From contig NZ_DASQNA010000030.1 in the NCBI RefSeq assembly GCF_035645195.1, positions 310,001-374,000 of the forward strand: a stretch of DNA of 64,000 nt, in the 5' to 3' direction. The notes beneath the pieces were generated by a model, which made no database searches, had not been told where the DNA came from, and saw only the letters and a list, made by a program, of their open reading frames with translations. The translations under genes and the position numbers were made by a program. This DNA is from Paenibacillus sp. (GTDB lineage: Bacteria; Bacillota; Bacilli; Paenibacillales; YIM-B00363). How positions within the stretch are numbered: the stretch's first letter is position 1; every line of letters begins with the position of its first letter. This document shows, in pieces, positions 34,419 through 42,700 of the stretch.

Positions 34419-34583
34419 ATGGACAAGCTGGAGATCATTCCGGGCCGCCGCGTCGAAATCGGCGGACTCGGCGAAGGAACGATCGTGGAAAATCGCGAAG
34501 ACGAGGTCGAGATCGCGCTGTCGGAAATCGAGACGGTCCGCGTCCGGCCGGAGGAGCTGGAGGGCGAGCGCGGCGAGGAATGA
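34419..34583 (+). CDS. 54-residue acidic small protein, unknown
   Basis: A short ORF with a strong AAGGAGGTG six bases before ATG 34419. It encodes an acidic peptide beginning MDKLEIIPGRRVEIGGLG and ending in a Glu-rich tail. The pattern of alternating beta strands (VEIGG, TIVENREDEVEIAL) hints at a small SH3-like or beta-barrel fold, but I recognise no family. It ends 63 bp before the membrane protease gene and could be co-transcribed with it. Confidence 0.65.
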   Translation: MDKLEIIPGRRVEIGGLGEGTIVENREDEVEIALSEIETVRVRPEELEGERGEE

Positions 34584-34646
34584 ATTTCGGGCCTTCGTTT
34601 GGTATGATGGAGAAGAATGCCATCGATCGAACGGAGGTTTTTTCTT

Positions 34647-35534
34647 TTGCTCAAAGCATTAGGCAAGGTCGCGTTCGCCGCCGTCGTATTCCTCGCGCTG
34701 AACGTGATCGTCAGCATCCCGCTCGGCATCGTCGGGGGCATTATCGCCGCGATGCAATCCGCGGGGCCGCTGACGGCGGAATCCATCACGGAGCTAATGA
34801 TGAGCCATCCGCTGCTGAAAACCGCCGCCTTCTCGTTGAGCGCCGCGGCCGGCGTCGGCACGGCGGCGCTGCTGTATCATACGATGGAGAAGGACCGGTC
34901 GTGGTCGCTCGGATGGAAGCAGGAACGCTGGTTCCCGAAGCTCGTGGCCGGTTTGGTTTGGGGCGCCGCACTGATTACGCTATGTTATCTGATCGTATTG
35001 TCGCTCGGCGGCATCCGCGTCGCCGGAACCGGCGAAGGCGGCGCGCTGGCGCTGCTGCTCGCGCTCGACGTCATCGTGTTCGCCGCCGTGGCGATCGGCG
35101 AGGAGACGTTCAGCCGCGGTTACGTGTACGGCGTCGTGAAGCGGCAGGGCGGCATCGCGGCCGCGGTCGCCGTGTCTTCGCTGCTGTTCGCGCTGCTGCA
35201 TGCGAATAACGCCGCCGTCTTCGAGACGCCGTTTCCGATGCTGAATCTGACGCTGGCGGGCGTCATGCTGGCGCTGTTCCGCGAATGGAGCGGCGGTCTG
35301 TGGCTGCCGATCGGCGTCCATCTGACGTGGAACTATTTCCAAGGCGACGTGCTCGGCATGGCGGTGTCGGGCGTGCGGACGCCGTCGCTGCTCGAGGTCG
35401 ACATTCTGGATCCGTTCCTCGCGGGCGGCGACTTCGGGCTCGAAGGCAGCTTCGTCACGACGCTCGTGATGCTCGCCGTATCGGCGTGGCTGTGGCTGCG
35501 CATCCGGCGGCGGAGCCGGCTTCAGAATGGATGA
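34647..35534 (+). CDS. CPBP family intramembrane metalloprotease
   Basis: A 295-residue membrane protein with about eight TM segments and the three CPBP (Abi/Rce1-like) motifs: EETFSRG (EExxxR), the FALLHANN histidine segment, and GVHLTWNY. Members are intramembrane proteases, some linked to bacteriocin self-immunity; no bacteriocin gene is nearby. The start is uncertain. TTG 34647 is preferred because GGAGG lies at 34633-34637, whereas ATG 34617 would have only GGAG at close spacing and a non-hydrophobic extension. Confidence 0.85.
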   Translation: MLKALGKVAFAAVVFLALNVIVSIPLGIVGGIIAAMQSAGPLTAESITELMMSHPLLKTAAFSLSAAAGVGTAALLYHTMEKDRSWSLGWKQERWFPKLVAGLVWGAALITLCYLIVLSLGGIRVAGTGEGGALALLLALDVIVFAAVAIGEETFSRGYVYGVVKRQGGIAAAVAVSSLLFALLHANNAAVFETPFPMLNLTLAGVMLALFREWSGGLWLPIGVHLTWNYFQGDVLGMAVSGVRTPSLLEVDILDPFLAGGDFGLEGSFVTTLVMLAVSAWLWLRIRRRSRLQNG

Positions 35535-35552
35535 GACGCCGAAGCGAAATCG

Positions 35553-35596
35553 AATCGCCCTTGACCCGGCCGGCAGCCGAGGCAAGGGCGATTTTT
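35553..35596 (+). terminator. Terminator after the CPBP gene
   Basis: AATCGCCCTTG (35553-35563) and CAAGGGCGATT (35583-35593) pair perfectly over 11 bp and run into TTTTT. It lies just before the hairpin array. Confidence 0.85.
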
Positions 35597-35602
35597 GCGT
35601 TC

Positions 35603-35976
35603 GTCGGAGTTTCTCCGACTGCTGCCGCGAATTCGGCCGTCGGGCCGCGGATAGTCGGAGAAACTCCGACTGCTGCCGCGAGTTCGGCTGTCGGGCCGCG
35701 GATAGTCGGAGTTTCTCCGACTGCTGCCGCGAATTCGGCCGTCGAGCCGCGGATAGTCGGAGTATCTCCGACTGCTGCCGCGAGTTCGGCTGCCGGATCG
35801 CCAATAGTCGGAGTTTCTCCGACTGCTGCCGCGAATTCGGCCGTCGGGCCGCGGATAGTCGGAGTTTCTCCGACTGCTGCCGCGAATCCGGCCGTCGAGC
35901 CGCGGATAGTCGGAGTTTCTCCGACTGCTGCCGCGAATTCGGCCGTCGGGCCGCCAATAGTCGGAGTTTCTCCGAC
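35603..35976. repeat. 51-bp tandem array, each unit carrying a perfect hairpin
   Basis: GTCGGAG-NNN-CTCCGAC occurs eight times at 35603, 35654, 35705, 35756, 35807, 35858, 35909 and 35960, exactly 51 bp apart. The arms are invariant, while the 3-base loop varies (TTT mostly, AAA at 35654, TAT at 35756). The 34 bp between hairpins is also repeated (TGCTGCCGCGAATTCGGC and variants), so this is a minisatellite rather than a CRISPR. It fills the space between convergent genes. The 51-bp period keeps frames open on both strands, but no start signals support translation. Confidence 0.92.
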
Positions 35977-36010
35977 TCCGTGAACGACTTCCGGCGCGAC
36001 TAGCGTGTGA

Positions 36011-37024
36011 TCACTTCAAGCCGCCGATGCCGAACGCGCCGGCCAGCAGCTCGTAGGAGCGAATGCGCGCCTCTGGATCGTGGATCGGGGAGACGACCAT
36101 GAATTCGTCCGTCCGGTACCGCTCGCCCGCCTCGAGCAGCGAGGCCTTCACCTTCTCCGGCGTGCCGACGAACCGGCGCTCGCGGCCAAGGCGAATGCGG
36201 TACAGATCGTACTCGGTGTACGGATAATCCATCGCCGTGTCGACGGACGGCAGATGGTTCAGCTCGAGGCCCAGCTCGAGCCGGAGGAAGAACAAATCGG
36301 TGCTCAGGGCGAGCCGGTTCGCTTCTTCCTCCGTCTCGCCGCAGACGACGAGCACGGCGGCGAGGGAGCGCGGCGCGGCGTTCCAAGCGGACGGACGGAA
36401 CTCTTCGCGATAGATGCGCATCGCCCGTTCGCCTTCGGTGACGCCGAAGAACTGCGCGAAGCCGTACGCGAGCCCCATCCGGGCGGCGATGCGCGCGCTC
36501 TCGTCGCTCGAGCCGAGCAGCCACACGTCGGGCGCCGTATCGATGACGGGCGCCGCCTTGAGCCGCGCGAACGGGTGCCCCTCCGGCAAATCGTCATGCA
36601 GGTAGCCGATCAGATCGGCTACCTGGTCCGGATAACGGTCGATTTCGACCAATTTGCCCTCCTGCAGCGCCCGCGAGGCGATCGGCATGCCGCCCGGCGC
36701 TCTCCCGAGGCCGACGTCGATGCGGCCGGGATGCAGCGCTTCGAGCAGCCGGAAATTTTCCGCGACCTTGTACGGGCTGTAATGGGGCAGCATGACGCCG
36801 CCCGAGCCGAGCCGGATGCGCGACGTATGCGCGCCGAGATGGGCCAGCAGCACCTCCGGACTGGAATGCCCGAGCGACGGCATGCCGTGGTGCTCCGACA
36901 CCCAATACCGGGTGTAGCCGAGGCGGTCGGCGGCTTGAGCGAGCGCCGTCGTTTCCCGGAGCGCGTCGCCCGGCGTCCTTCCTTCCGGCACGTGAGTTTG
37001 ATCCAACACGCTTAAACGTACCAT
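36011..37024 (-). CDS. LLM-class flavin-dependent oxidoreductase
   Basis: A 337-residue bacterial-luciferase-like TIM-barrel protein, probably of the MsnO8/YhbW type. Features are LSVLDQTHVPEG at the N-terminus, YWVSEHHGMPSLGHSSPEV, RIRLGSGGVMLPHYSPYKV and VGLGRAPGG. Members use FMN or F420 to oxidise small molecules; the substrate is unknown. ATG 37024 follows AAGGAG at 8 bases; the frame is open upstream but without a start signal. It lies 34 bp downstream of the RNA methyltransferase gene on the same strand. Confidence 0.88.
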   Translation of the reverse strand: MVRLSVLDQTHVPEGRTPGDALRETTALAQAADRLGYTRYWVSEHHGMPSLGHSSPEVLLAHLGAHTSRIRLGSGGVMLPHYSPYKVAENFRLLEALHPGRIDVGLGRAPGGMPIASRALQEGKLVEIDRYPDQVADLIGYLHDDLPEGHPFARLKAAPVIDTAPDVWLLGSSDESARIAARMGLAYGFAQFFGVTEGERAMRIYREEFRPSAWNAAPRSLAAVLVVCGETEEEANRLALSTDLFFLRLELGLELNHLPSVDTAMDYPYTEYDLYRIRLGRERRFVGTPEKVKASLLEAGERYRTDEFMVVSPIHDPEARIRSYELLAGAFGIGGLK

Positions 37025-37058
37025 GGACTGCACTCCTTGATCCGACCCGCCGGACACA

Positions 37059-38447
37059 TCAGCCGCCCATGCGGCGAAGTCCTTTGGGATACATGTTTTT
37101 GATCGTGCCTTTCGCTTCTTTGCCCCAGCCGACGGGGAAGCCATGATACGTGACGGCGAGCCAGCCGCGGTCGGCCGAGCCGGGCAGCGTCTCGCCGCGA
37201 AAATACGCGTCCGCCGCGCGGTCGCCCGCCTCCGTCAGCTCGAAAGCGTGGCGGAACCGCTCCGCCGGCAAGGCGAGGGCGAGCGCGTGATTCGGCTCGA
37301 AGCGATCCTTCTTCACTTCCCCGAGATGCAGCCCCGGCCGGACGACGCGAAGGCCGGCGAGATCCGGACAGCCGTCCGGGAGCAGGTACAGCTGCGACCC
37401 GAGCAGCGCGAAGGCGCCGTCCAGCCGGCCGCGAAGCGCGCGCTCCTCGAAATCCCGGTACAGCGCCATCGGCTGCCGGGGGACCGACCCCGCGGCGAGC
37501 TTCCCTCTCCATTCCGCCGCGGGCGCCGTCTTGCGGAGCTTCGCCGCGTAATGGCCTTCGCCGCGCACGCGATGCGGCCACAGCCGCGCCGTCGCCGCCA
37601 GCCGTTCGTCGCCGGACGCCGACCAAGCGGGCACGCCGCCGGCGACGCCGCCGTCCTGGGGTAGCGGCTGCAGCTCCAAATCCGGATAGCGCTCGAGCAG
37701 CGACTCTATGGTCCGCTCGTTCTCCTCCGGGGAGAACGTGCACGTCGAGTAGACGAGGACGCCGCCTTCCCTTAGCATCGCATACGCCGCGTCGAGCACG
37801 GCGGATTGCAGCCTCGCGCATGCCGCGACATGCGCCTCGCTCCAATAGGTTGCCGCTTCCGGATCTTTCCGAAACATGCCTTCCCCGGAGCACGGCGCGT
37901 CGACCAGGATGCGGTCGAAGAAGCCGGGGAACCGGTCCGCGAGCCGCTCCGGCGTTTCGTTCAGCACAAGGCAGTTCGTCAGGCCGAGCCGCTCGACGTT
38001 CTCGGACAGCGCCTTCGCGCGCTTCGCTTCGTATTCGTTCGCGACGAGCAGCCCGCGGCCGCCCATGGCGCCGCCGATGTGCGTCGTTTTGCCGCCGGGC
38101 GCGGCGCACAAGTCGAGCACGCGCTCGCCGGACGCGGCGTCCAGCTGCGCCGCCGGATACATCGCGCTCGGCTCTTGGATATAGTACAGCCCTGCTGCAT
38201 GGTAGGGGTGTTTTCCCGGCGCCGCGTCTTCGCGGCATGTGTACCCCGTCGCGCACCAAGGCACGGGGGAGGCGTCGAACGGGAGCTTCGCCGCGAACGC
38301 GGCGGGTTCGACCTTCAGCGGGTTGAGCCGCACGCCCACCGCCTTCGACGCCTCGTAGCTTGCGAACAGTTCGTCCGCTTCGCCGCCCAGCAATCGTCTC
38401 ATTTTTTCCTTGAACGCTTCCGGAAGCATGTCCGTCGTTGCCGTCAC
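37059..38447 (-). CDS. RsmF/NOP2-type RNA cytosine-C5 methyltransferase
   Basis: A 462-residue SAM-dependent RNA methyltransferase. The SAM motif LDLCAAPGGKTTHI, the catalytic segment DAPCSGEGMF and the second cysteine in VYSTCTFSPEENE are intact. The C-terminal half holds the RsmF-type RNA-binding domains. It methylates a cytosine in rRNA or tRNA; the target cannot be told from sequence. The start is taken as GTG 38447 with AAGGGCGAG upstream; the next in-frame ATG at 38429 has no binding site. It is divergent from the sugar epimerase gene. Confidence 0.9.
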   Translation of the reverse strand: MTATTDMLPEAFKEKMRRLLGGEADELFASYEASKAVGVRLNPLKVEPAAFAAKLPFDASPVPWCATGYTCREDAAPGKHPYHAAGLYYIQEPSAMYPAAQLDAASGERVLDLCAAPGGKTTHIGGAMGGRGLLVANEYEAKRAKALSENVERLGLTNCLVLNETPERLADRFPGFFDRILVDAPCSGEGMFRKDPEAATYWSEAHVAACARLQSAVLDAAYAMLREGGVLVYSTCTFSPEENERTIESLLERYPDLELQPLPQDGGVAGGVPAWSASGDERLAATARLWPHRVRGEGHYAAKLRKTAPAAEWRGKLAAGSVPRQPMALYRDFEERALRGRLDGAFALLGSQLYLLPDGCPDLAGLRVVRPGLHLGEVKKDRFEPNHALALALPAERFRHAFELTEAGDRAADAYFRGETLPGSADRGWLAVTYHGFPVGWGKEAKGTIKNMYPKGLRRMGG

Positions 38448-38577
38448 CGTCGATCTCGCCCTTCGTTTTTACGTACGTTGTTTCCATGATATGATGATTT
38501 TACGTAAAAAGAAAGGCGACCCCGAAGGAGCAGCGGCGCGAAGCGCGGGCAGCGACGGGGCGCGGACGGAGGCAAGG

Positions 38578-39585
38578 ATGGAAACGGCGATCGTCACCGG
38601 CGCGGCCGGTTTTATCGGATTTCATACGGCGAAACGGCTGCTGCGGGACGGCTGCCGCGTCGTCGGCATCGACGACTTGAACGACTACTACGACGTCGGG
38701 CTGAAGCGCTCGCGGCTCGAGCTGCTGCGGGGGGAGGAACGCTTCGCTTTCGTCGAAGGCTCCGTCGCGGACCGAGCGGCGCTGGACGCAGCGTTCCGGG
38801 AGCGGCCCGATTACGTCGTTCATCTCGGGGCGCAGGCCGGCGTTCGCTACAGCTTGAAGCATCCGGAGAAATACGCGTCGGCGAACCTTGTCGGCTTCGT
38901 CAATATATTAGAAGCTTGCCGTCAGGCAAACGTCGGTCACCTCGTGTACGCGTCGTCGAGCTCGGTGTACGGCGCCAACGTCAATCAGCCGTTCCGCACG
39001 AGCGATCCGGTCGATCACCCGGTCAGCCTGTACGCCGCTACGAAAAAATCGAACGAGCTGATGGCGCACGCGTACAGCCATTTATTCGCGCTGCCGACGA
39101 CGGGACTGCGCTTTTTCACCGTGTACGGGCCTTGGGGGCGGCCGGACATGGCCTATTTCTCGTTCACGCGCGACATGCTCGCCGGCCGGACGATCCGGCT
39201 GTTCAACGGCGGGGACATGCGCCGCGATTTCACGTACATCGACGACGTCGTGGAGGGCGTCGTTCGCGTCATGCGCCGCCCGCCGTCGCCGGATCCCGCA
39301 TGGGACCGCGAGCGGCCGGATCCGAGCGGAAGCTATGCGCCTTACAAAATCTACAACATCGGCAATCATGAGCCGGTATCGCTGGGCGAATTTGTCCGCA
39401 CGCTCGAGGAACTGCTCGGCGTGAAGGCGAACATCGAGCTTGCGCCTATGCAGCCGGGGGACGTGCATGCGACGTTCGCGGACATAACCGATTTGCAGCG
39501 AGACGTCGGGTTCCGGCCGAACACGCCGCTTCGCGAAGGGCTGCGCCGGTTCGTGGAGTGGTATCGGTCGTATTACGGAGAGTAA
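38578..39585 (+). CDS. UDP-glucuronate 4-epimerase-like NAD-dependent epimerase
   Basis: A 335-residue extended SDR. The NAD motif is TGAAGFIGFHTAKRLL and the catalytic YxxxK is in SLYAATKKSNELMAH. The segment TTGLRFFTVYGPWGRPDMAYF is typical of CapI/GAE UDP-glucuronate 4-epimerases that supply UDP-galacturonate for capsule or wall polymers. ATG 38578 follows GGAGGCAAGG; the frame extends upstream into the divergent methyltransferase gene without start signals. No glycosyltransferases adjoin it, so its pathway is not visible here. Confidence 0.87.
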   Translation: METAIVTGAAGFIGFHTAKRLLRDGCRVVGIDDLNDYYDVGLKRSRLELLRGEERFAFVEGSVADRAALDAAFRERPDYVVHLGAQAGVRYSLKHPEKYASANLVGFVNILEACRQANVGHLVYASSSSVYGANVNQPFRTSDPVDHPVSLYAATKKSNELMAHAYSHLFALPTTGLRFFTVYGPWGRPDMAYFSFTRDMLAGRTIRLFNGGDMRRDFTYIDDVVEGVVRVMRRPPSPDPAWDRERPDPSGSYAPYKIYNIGNHEPVSLGEFVRTLEELLGVKANIELAPMQPGDVHATFADITDLQRDVGFRPNTPLREGLRRFVEWYRSYYGE

Positions 39586-39600
39586 TTCCTTACGTGGTAA

Positions 39601-39655
39601 AGAATTACAAATAAATTCTGATTTATTTTATCGAAAAATTCGCTCCGGCTACTAT
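39601..39655 (+). promoter_or_regulatory. Candidate control region of the first RCC1 gene
   Basis: AGAATT (39601-39606) and AATTCT (39614-39619) form a 6-bp inverted repeat with a 7-bp spacer in an AT-rich stretch. A possible -10 TACTAT lies at 39650-39655 with no clear -35. The start codon is 66 bp further on. Confidence 0.35.
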
Positions 39656-39721
39656 TTTCATGAGACGAATCTTGGTACTATTAAACAATCATCTCATGCT
39701 AATAGAATTGGAGAGAAGCGA

Positions 39722-42700
39722 GTGGCGAACAAGTCAGCTTGGAAAACGTGGACCGCGAAGCTTGCGGCGCTTGCGACGGCGGCGTACGCGATCATACCAG
39801 TCGCCCCCGCGGCGGCTGCGGAAACGCTCGGTTACAAAGAGATCGGGGGCGCGCTCGAAGCGGGCATCGGACTCGATACGAACGGGAAGGTCTGGGGCTG
39901 GGGCGATTATCCGAAAATCGGTTCCGACTGGAATTACACCTTACATAAGCCGATGCCGATTCGCACGGCCGACGGTCAACAACTCGACAACATCGCTGAT
40001 ATCGCCAACGGCATCGATTTCGCATTGGCGCTCGAGGATAACGGAGCGCTGGATACCGTGTGGGCGTGGGGGGTCAACGATTACGGGCAGCTCGGCAACG
40101 GATCGTACAGCGACTCGATCATACCGGTTCAAGTGCAGCTTCCGGCTGGAGACGTTAGAAAGATCGCGGCAGGGGAGCAATTCGGCCTGGCTCTCGTCGG
40201 CGGCATCGTATACGCATGGGGCCTTAACACGGACGGTCAAGCGGGCTCGTCATCCGACAGCGCCGTAATCACGCCGGCGCCGATTCGGACGCTCGACGGC
40301 CTTCTGCTCGAAGGCGTCGTCGATATCGCGGCGGGCAACAATTTCGCGTATGCCGTCGTTGAGCAACTTAATGAAGATACGAACGCGACCGAGCGAATCG
40401 CGTATGCGTGGGGCGACCCCGAATGGTCGGGAGGTTCGTACGGATATCCGTACCAAGCGGCTCCTCTGAGCGCATTAGGCACGGACGTCGACCGAGTGTT
40501 CGCGGGCTGGGCCGGCGAGCACAGCTTCGCGACGGTTGGCGGCGCCGTATACGGGTGGGGCAATAATTCCCGCGAGCAGATTCGACCGGGCGCCGCGCCG
40601 AACATTACGACGCCCGCGCTCATCGAAGGTTTGGACGGCTATAGCACGTCAACGATCGTTCCCGGCTGGACGCATACGTTGCTGATCAGCAACGGCAGCG
40701 TCTACGGCATGGGAGCGAACGGGAACAATCAGCTTGGGTTCGCGGATCCGTCAGAGGATATTTCGCAGCCGACCCCGCTTGTCGACGGGCATGGGACGCC
40801 GCTCGCCGGCGCGGTGTCCGTCTTTGCCGGGGAGTATAACGGAGGCGCGGTGTTCGGTCCGGGGTCGTCGTTCGGCGCCGGCGGGGCGCTCGCTTGGGGG
40901 AGAAACACGAACGGGCAGCTCGGCGTCGGGTCCGAATACGTGTTCACGACCGTGTCGACGCCGAAGCAGGTTCTAGCCCCTGCGTATTCCGGGCGATCGA
41001 TCTCGTTCTCGCTCATCGACCCTGAGCGGGCAACCGTGAACAAATGCGGCGAGACGTACCTGGCGTCGCCCATCGGGGGGATGGACCCCATGAAGCTCCC
41101 GGACGGGACCTGTCTGTTCCCGGACGTCGAGCTGGGCGACACGCCGACGATCGAGTACTATTCCTACGACGCAAGATACCATGGGCAAAACATCCGACTC
41201 GGGCCGATTACCGAAGATGTGAACCTCGGGGCGATTGCTTTGACTCCGTCGTATATAGCGAGCTTCGTTTCGTTCGAAGACGATCATCCGACGGCGGGGC
41301 GGATTCAAGGGTATCTTTCTTGGCAGATGAACAATTGGCCGGGCACGCACGAGATGAAGAGCCGAGTCTATTTCGTCAAAACGGACGGCTCCGAGGCGGG
41401 AACGATCGCGGAGAATCTGGAATCCAACGCATTCGCTCTCGGCGATACGGAAATCCCGGAGGGCGCGGTCGGCATTCAAATCGAAACGACGAACACGCTT
41501 GCCCCGGATCAGTCGTATGAAATGCCGAAGCCGTACTATTTCCTCGACGCGCCGACGCATTTGCCGAAAGTCGCGGTCCGCGACATCGACCCGAGAGCGT
41601 ACGGGTACGATAACGAATACATCGGTTTGAAGCCGGAAATCGCCATCGAGGCGCCTGCGGATTTGCGATACGACGCGTACGATGTGCGATTTTATATGGC
41701 GGGCGAAGGATATTACTTTAAACCCGTAGGAGTTTTCGAAGCCGTCGCGAACGAGACGCTCGTGATTAACGAAGAGCTTCAAGAGCTTTCCTTTACGTCC
41801 CGGAACAACTTTTTCTACATTGATTTGCTCGACGAGGACGGCAACGCCGTATACGAGAGCTTCTCGATGGCGGGCATCGAGTTCGACTACATCGCTGCGG
41901 AACAAGTAGCGTTCACGGCGAGCGACCTGACGACGCCGAACGTGTCGTTCGCGGACGAAGACGAAACGGAGGGAGAAGTCGGCGGCGTCGTGTCCTGGTC
42001 GTGGACGGACGAGGCGGCGCCTGGAAGCTTCACTGGCTACGTCTTGTATTTCGTCGACGAGAGCGGCTTTAAGGTGGAACCGATCGCCAAAAGCCGTTCC
42101 TACGGCCCGACCAGCTACGAGCTGCCGATGAACACGGTCGTCCCGGAAGGCGCCGCCGGCATCGGGGTGTTCCCGTATTACATCGACGGCGGCGTTTCGC
42201 ACGAACCGGCCAGCACGGCGTATTATGCGCCGGCCGAAGGCGCGTCCGAAGGCCCGGGAGAACCGGCGTTCTCGGTATGGAAGCTTACGTTCATCGACCA
42301 AAACGCGCAGCCGAACCAAATCGCCGGTCTGCTTCGCTGGGAACAGGGCGCCGACGAATCGTGGTTCGACGAATACGCCGTGCTGAACGAGAGCAGAACG
42401 GAAATCGGCACCGTGGCGAAAGGAATGACGGGTCCGTATTACGAATTCGAGCTTCCGCCCGCGGGAAGAGACGGCGGTTCGACGTATTGGATCGCTCCGA
42501 AAAAGAACGGGACCGTCGTGTTAACCTCGAGTCTTCCCGAAATCGCGGTGTACGACGAAACGTCGGGCGCGTCCGTCGGTACGCCGGGGACGAACGGGGA
42601 CTTGCTGCCGACGGTATACGCTTCGTACTCGGGTCAGATTACAGGGAGAACGCTGACCGGCGGAAGCGTCGCCTGGAGCAGCGTCCTGAATGAGGCGGCG

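Noticed and set aside
35603-35976. CRISPR-like array of palindromic repeats with regular spacing
   Set aside because: The intervening 34-bp segments are themselves repeated with few changes, the repeat is only 17 bp, and no cas gene is nearby. It is a tandem minisatellite.
34980-35983. Long open frames on both strands through the 51-bp array, giving repetitive peptides
   Set aside because: The period is a multiple of three and lacks stops by chance. There are no ribosome binding sites, and one frame runs antisense through the CPBP gene.
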